From NCBI GenBank assembly GCA_947475495.1, contig CANJNX010000051.1, forward strand, positions 1 to 6,409: 6,409 bases of DNA. The letters are read 5' to 3'. Each line of letters starts with the position of its first letter. Within the stretch, counting starts at the first letter, position 1. The translations under genes were made by a program, and so were the position numbers. Origin of the DNA: Comamonadaceae bacterium (GTDB lineage: Bacteria; Pseudomonadota; Gammaproteobacteria; Burkholderiales; Burkholderiaceae_C). Below, piece by piece: positions 6,185 through 6,409 of the stretch. A model generated the notes under the pieces. The model worked only from the letters and a program-made list of their open reading frames with translations, made no database searches and had not been told where the DNA came from.

Positions 6185-6192
6185 TGGGCATG

Positions 6193-6224
6193 AAAAAAGC
6201 CCGATAATTTCTTATCAGGCTTTT
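6193..6224 (-). terminator. Rho-independent terminator of the tRNA operon
   Basis: On the minus-strand RNA an 11-bp core stem (AAGCCTGATAA with TTATCGGGCTT) closes a GAAA tetraloop and extends by two more A-T pairs. Six T residues (6198-6193) follow. One pair is a U-G wobble on this strand, but on the opposite strand the same position would be a C-A mismatch, so the element is built for leftward transcripts. It starts 28 bases after the CCA of tRNA-Asp, as expected for the end of that operon. It might also weakly stop rightward transcripts from the DUF1993 gene. Confidence 0.85.
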
Positions 6225-6251
6225 CTTAAGTCCTTAGTTAAAAGGAAATTT

Positions 6252-6328
6252 TGGCGGAGTGGACGGGACTCGAACCCGCGACCCCCGGCGTGACAGGCCG
6301 GTATTCTAACCAACTGAACTACCACTCC
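6252..6328 (-). tRNA. tRNA-Asp (anticodon GTC)
   Basis: The 77-base minus-strand sequence folds into a full cloverleaf. It has a 7-bp acceptor stem GGAGTGG/CCACTCC, discriminator G and an encoded CCA. The anticodon stem CCGGC/GCCGG carries the loop CTGTCAC (anticodon GTC), and the T arm has the TTCGAGT loop. The first T-stem pair is a G-U wobble. It is downstream of another tRNA in the same operon and is followed by an intrinsic terminator. Confidence 0.97.
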
Positions 6329-6330
6329 TG

Positions 6331-6356
6331 GTAGCGATAACGTTGCCGTTATCTAC
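6331..6356 (-). other. GNRA-capped hairpin in the tRNA-tRNA spacer
   Basis: GATAACG (6336-6342) and CGTTATC (6347-6353) form a perfect 7-bp stem. On the minus-strand RNA the loop is GCAA, a stable GNRA tetraloop, and three outer pairs can add after a 2-base bulge. It ends just before the 5' end of tRNA-Asp. A role in separating or processing the two tRNAs is plausible. A second, weaker 6-bp inverted repeat (TTCATC at 6365-6370, GATGAA at 6378-6383) lies between it and the upstream tRNA. Confidence 0.5.
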
Positions 6357-6385
6357 TTTTTGCTTTCATCATCAGAAGATGAATC

Positions 6386-6409
6386 TGGCGACCCCACGGG
6401 GATTCGAAC
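6386..6409 (-). tRNA. tRNA 3' end, partial, probably tRNA-Glu
   Basis: The last 24 bases, read on the minus strand, are the 3' end of a tRNA: G53, a TTCGAAT T-loop, T-stem half CCCCG, acceptor half TGGGGTC, discriminator G and encoded CCA. The matching 5' acceptor half would be GACCCCA. The discriminator G, the TTCGAAT loop and the G/C-rich acceptor fit tRNA-Glu best, and tRNA-Glu next to tRNA-Asp is common in this group as I recall. The anticodon is outside the window, so the identity is an inference. Confidence 0.8.

Noticed and set aside
6137..6188. Four G-runs (GGGG, GGGG, GGGG, GGG) that might form a G-quadruplex
   Set aside because: The loops are about 14, 7 and 16 bases, too long for a convincing G-quadruplex call.

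Overview
The window reads as ordinary chromosomal DNA of a betaproteobacterium, most likely in Burkholderiales and perhaps Comamonadaceae-like. This is an inference from the protein types (glycerate 2-kinase beside a hydroxypyruvate-type reductase, DUF1993, two EamA transporters), the tRNA sequence and the moderate GC content. Sampled 60-base lines give roughly 55-58% GC in the metabolic and transporter genes. No phage, IS, CRISPR, toxin-antitoxin or defence gene is visible.

Layout. Bases 1-183 (+) are the last 60 codons of an EamA/DMT exporter, whose stop overlaps tail-to-tail with the next gene. Bases 176-3496 (-) form a tight three-gene unit, transcribed right to left: a crotonase-fold enzyme with basic tails, a D-2-hydroxyacid dehydrogenase (glyoxylate/hydroxypyruvate reductase type) and a glycerate 2-kinase. 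The first junction is a 4-bp ATGA overlap and the second a 22-bp gap. The last two enzymes make a clear pathway: hydroxypyruvate (or tartronate semialdehyde after isomerisation) to D-glycerate to 2-phosphoglycerate, feeding lower glycolysis. How the crotonase fits is unknown.

Bases 3586-4535 are an AT-richer islet (about 32-45% GC in sampled lines). It holds two divergent genes for envelope proteins: a secreted LprI-like (DUF1311) protein on the minus strand and a 136-residue single-pass membrane protein of no recognised family on the plus strand. Their shared upstream region is very AT-rich. Bases 4555-5472 (-) encode a complete EamA/DMT transporter, divergent from a DUF1993 protein at 5546-6052 (+).

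The right end (6193-6409, -) is the 3' part of a tRNA operon: the 3' end of a tRNA that is probably tRNA-Glu, a spacer with a GNRA-capped hairpin, a complete tRNA-Asp(GTC), and a strong intrinsic terminator. A short GGGGACAG/CTGTC imperfect palindrome beside the terminator resembles half of a REP-type element.

The most interesting items are the atypical crotonase (first catalytic Glu replaced by Asp, second absent, basic tails, 5' leader hairpin) leading a glycerate operon, and the unknown membrane protein in the AT-rich islet. I found no convincing evidence of a wholly new system.
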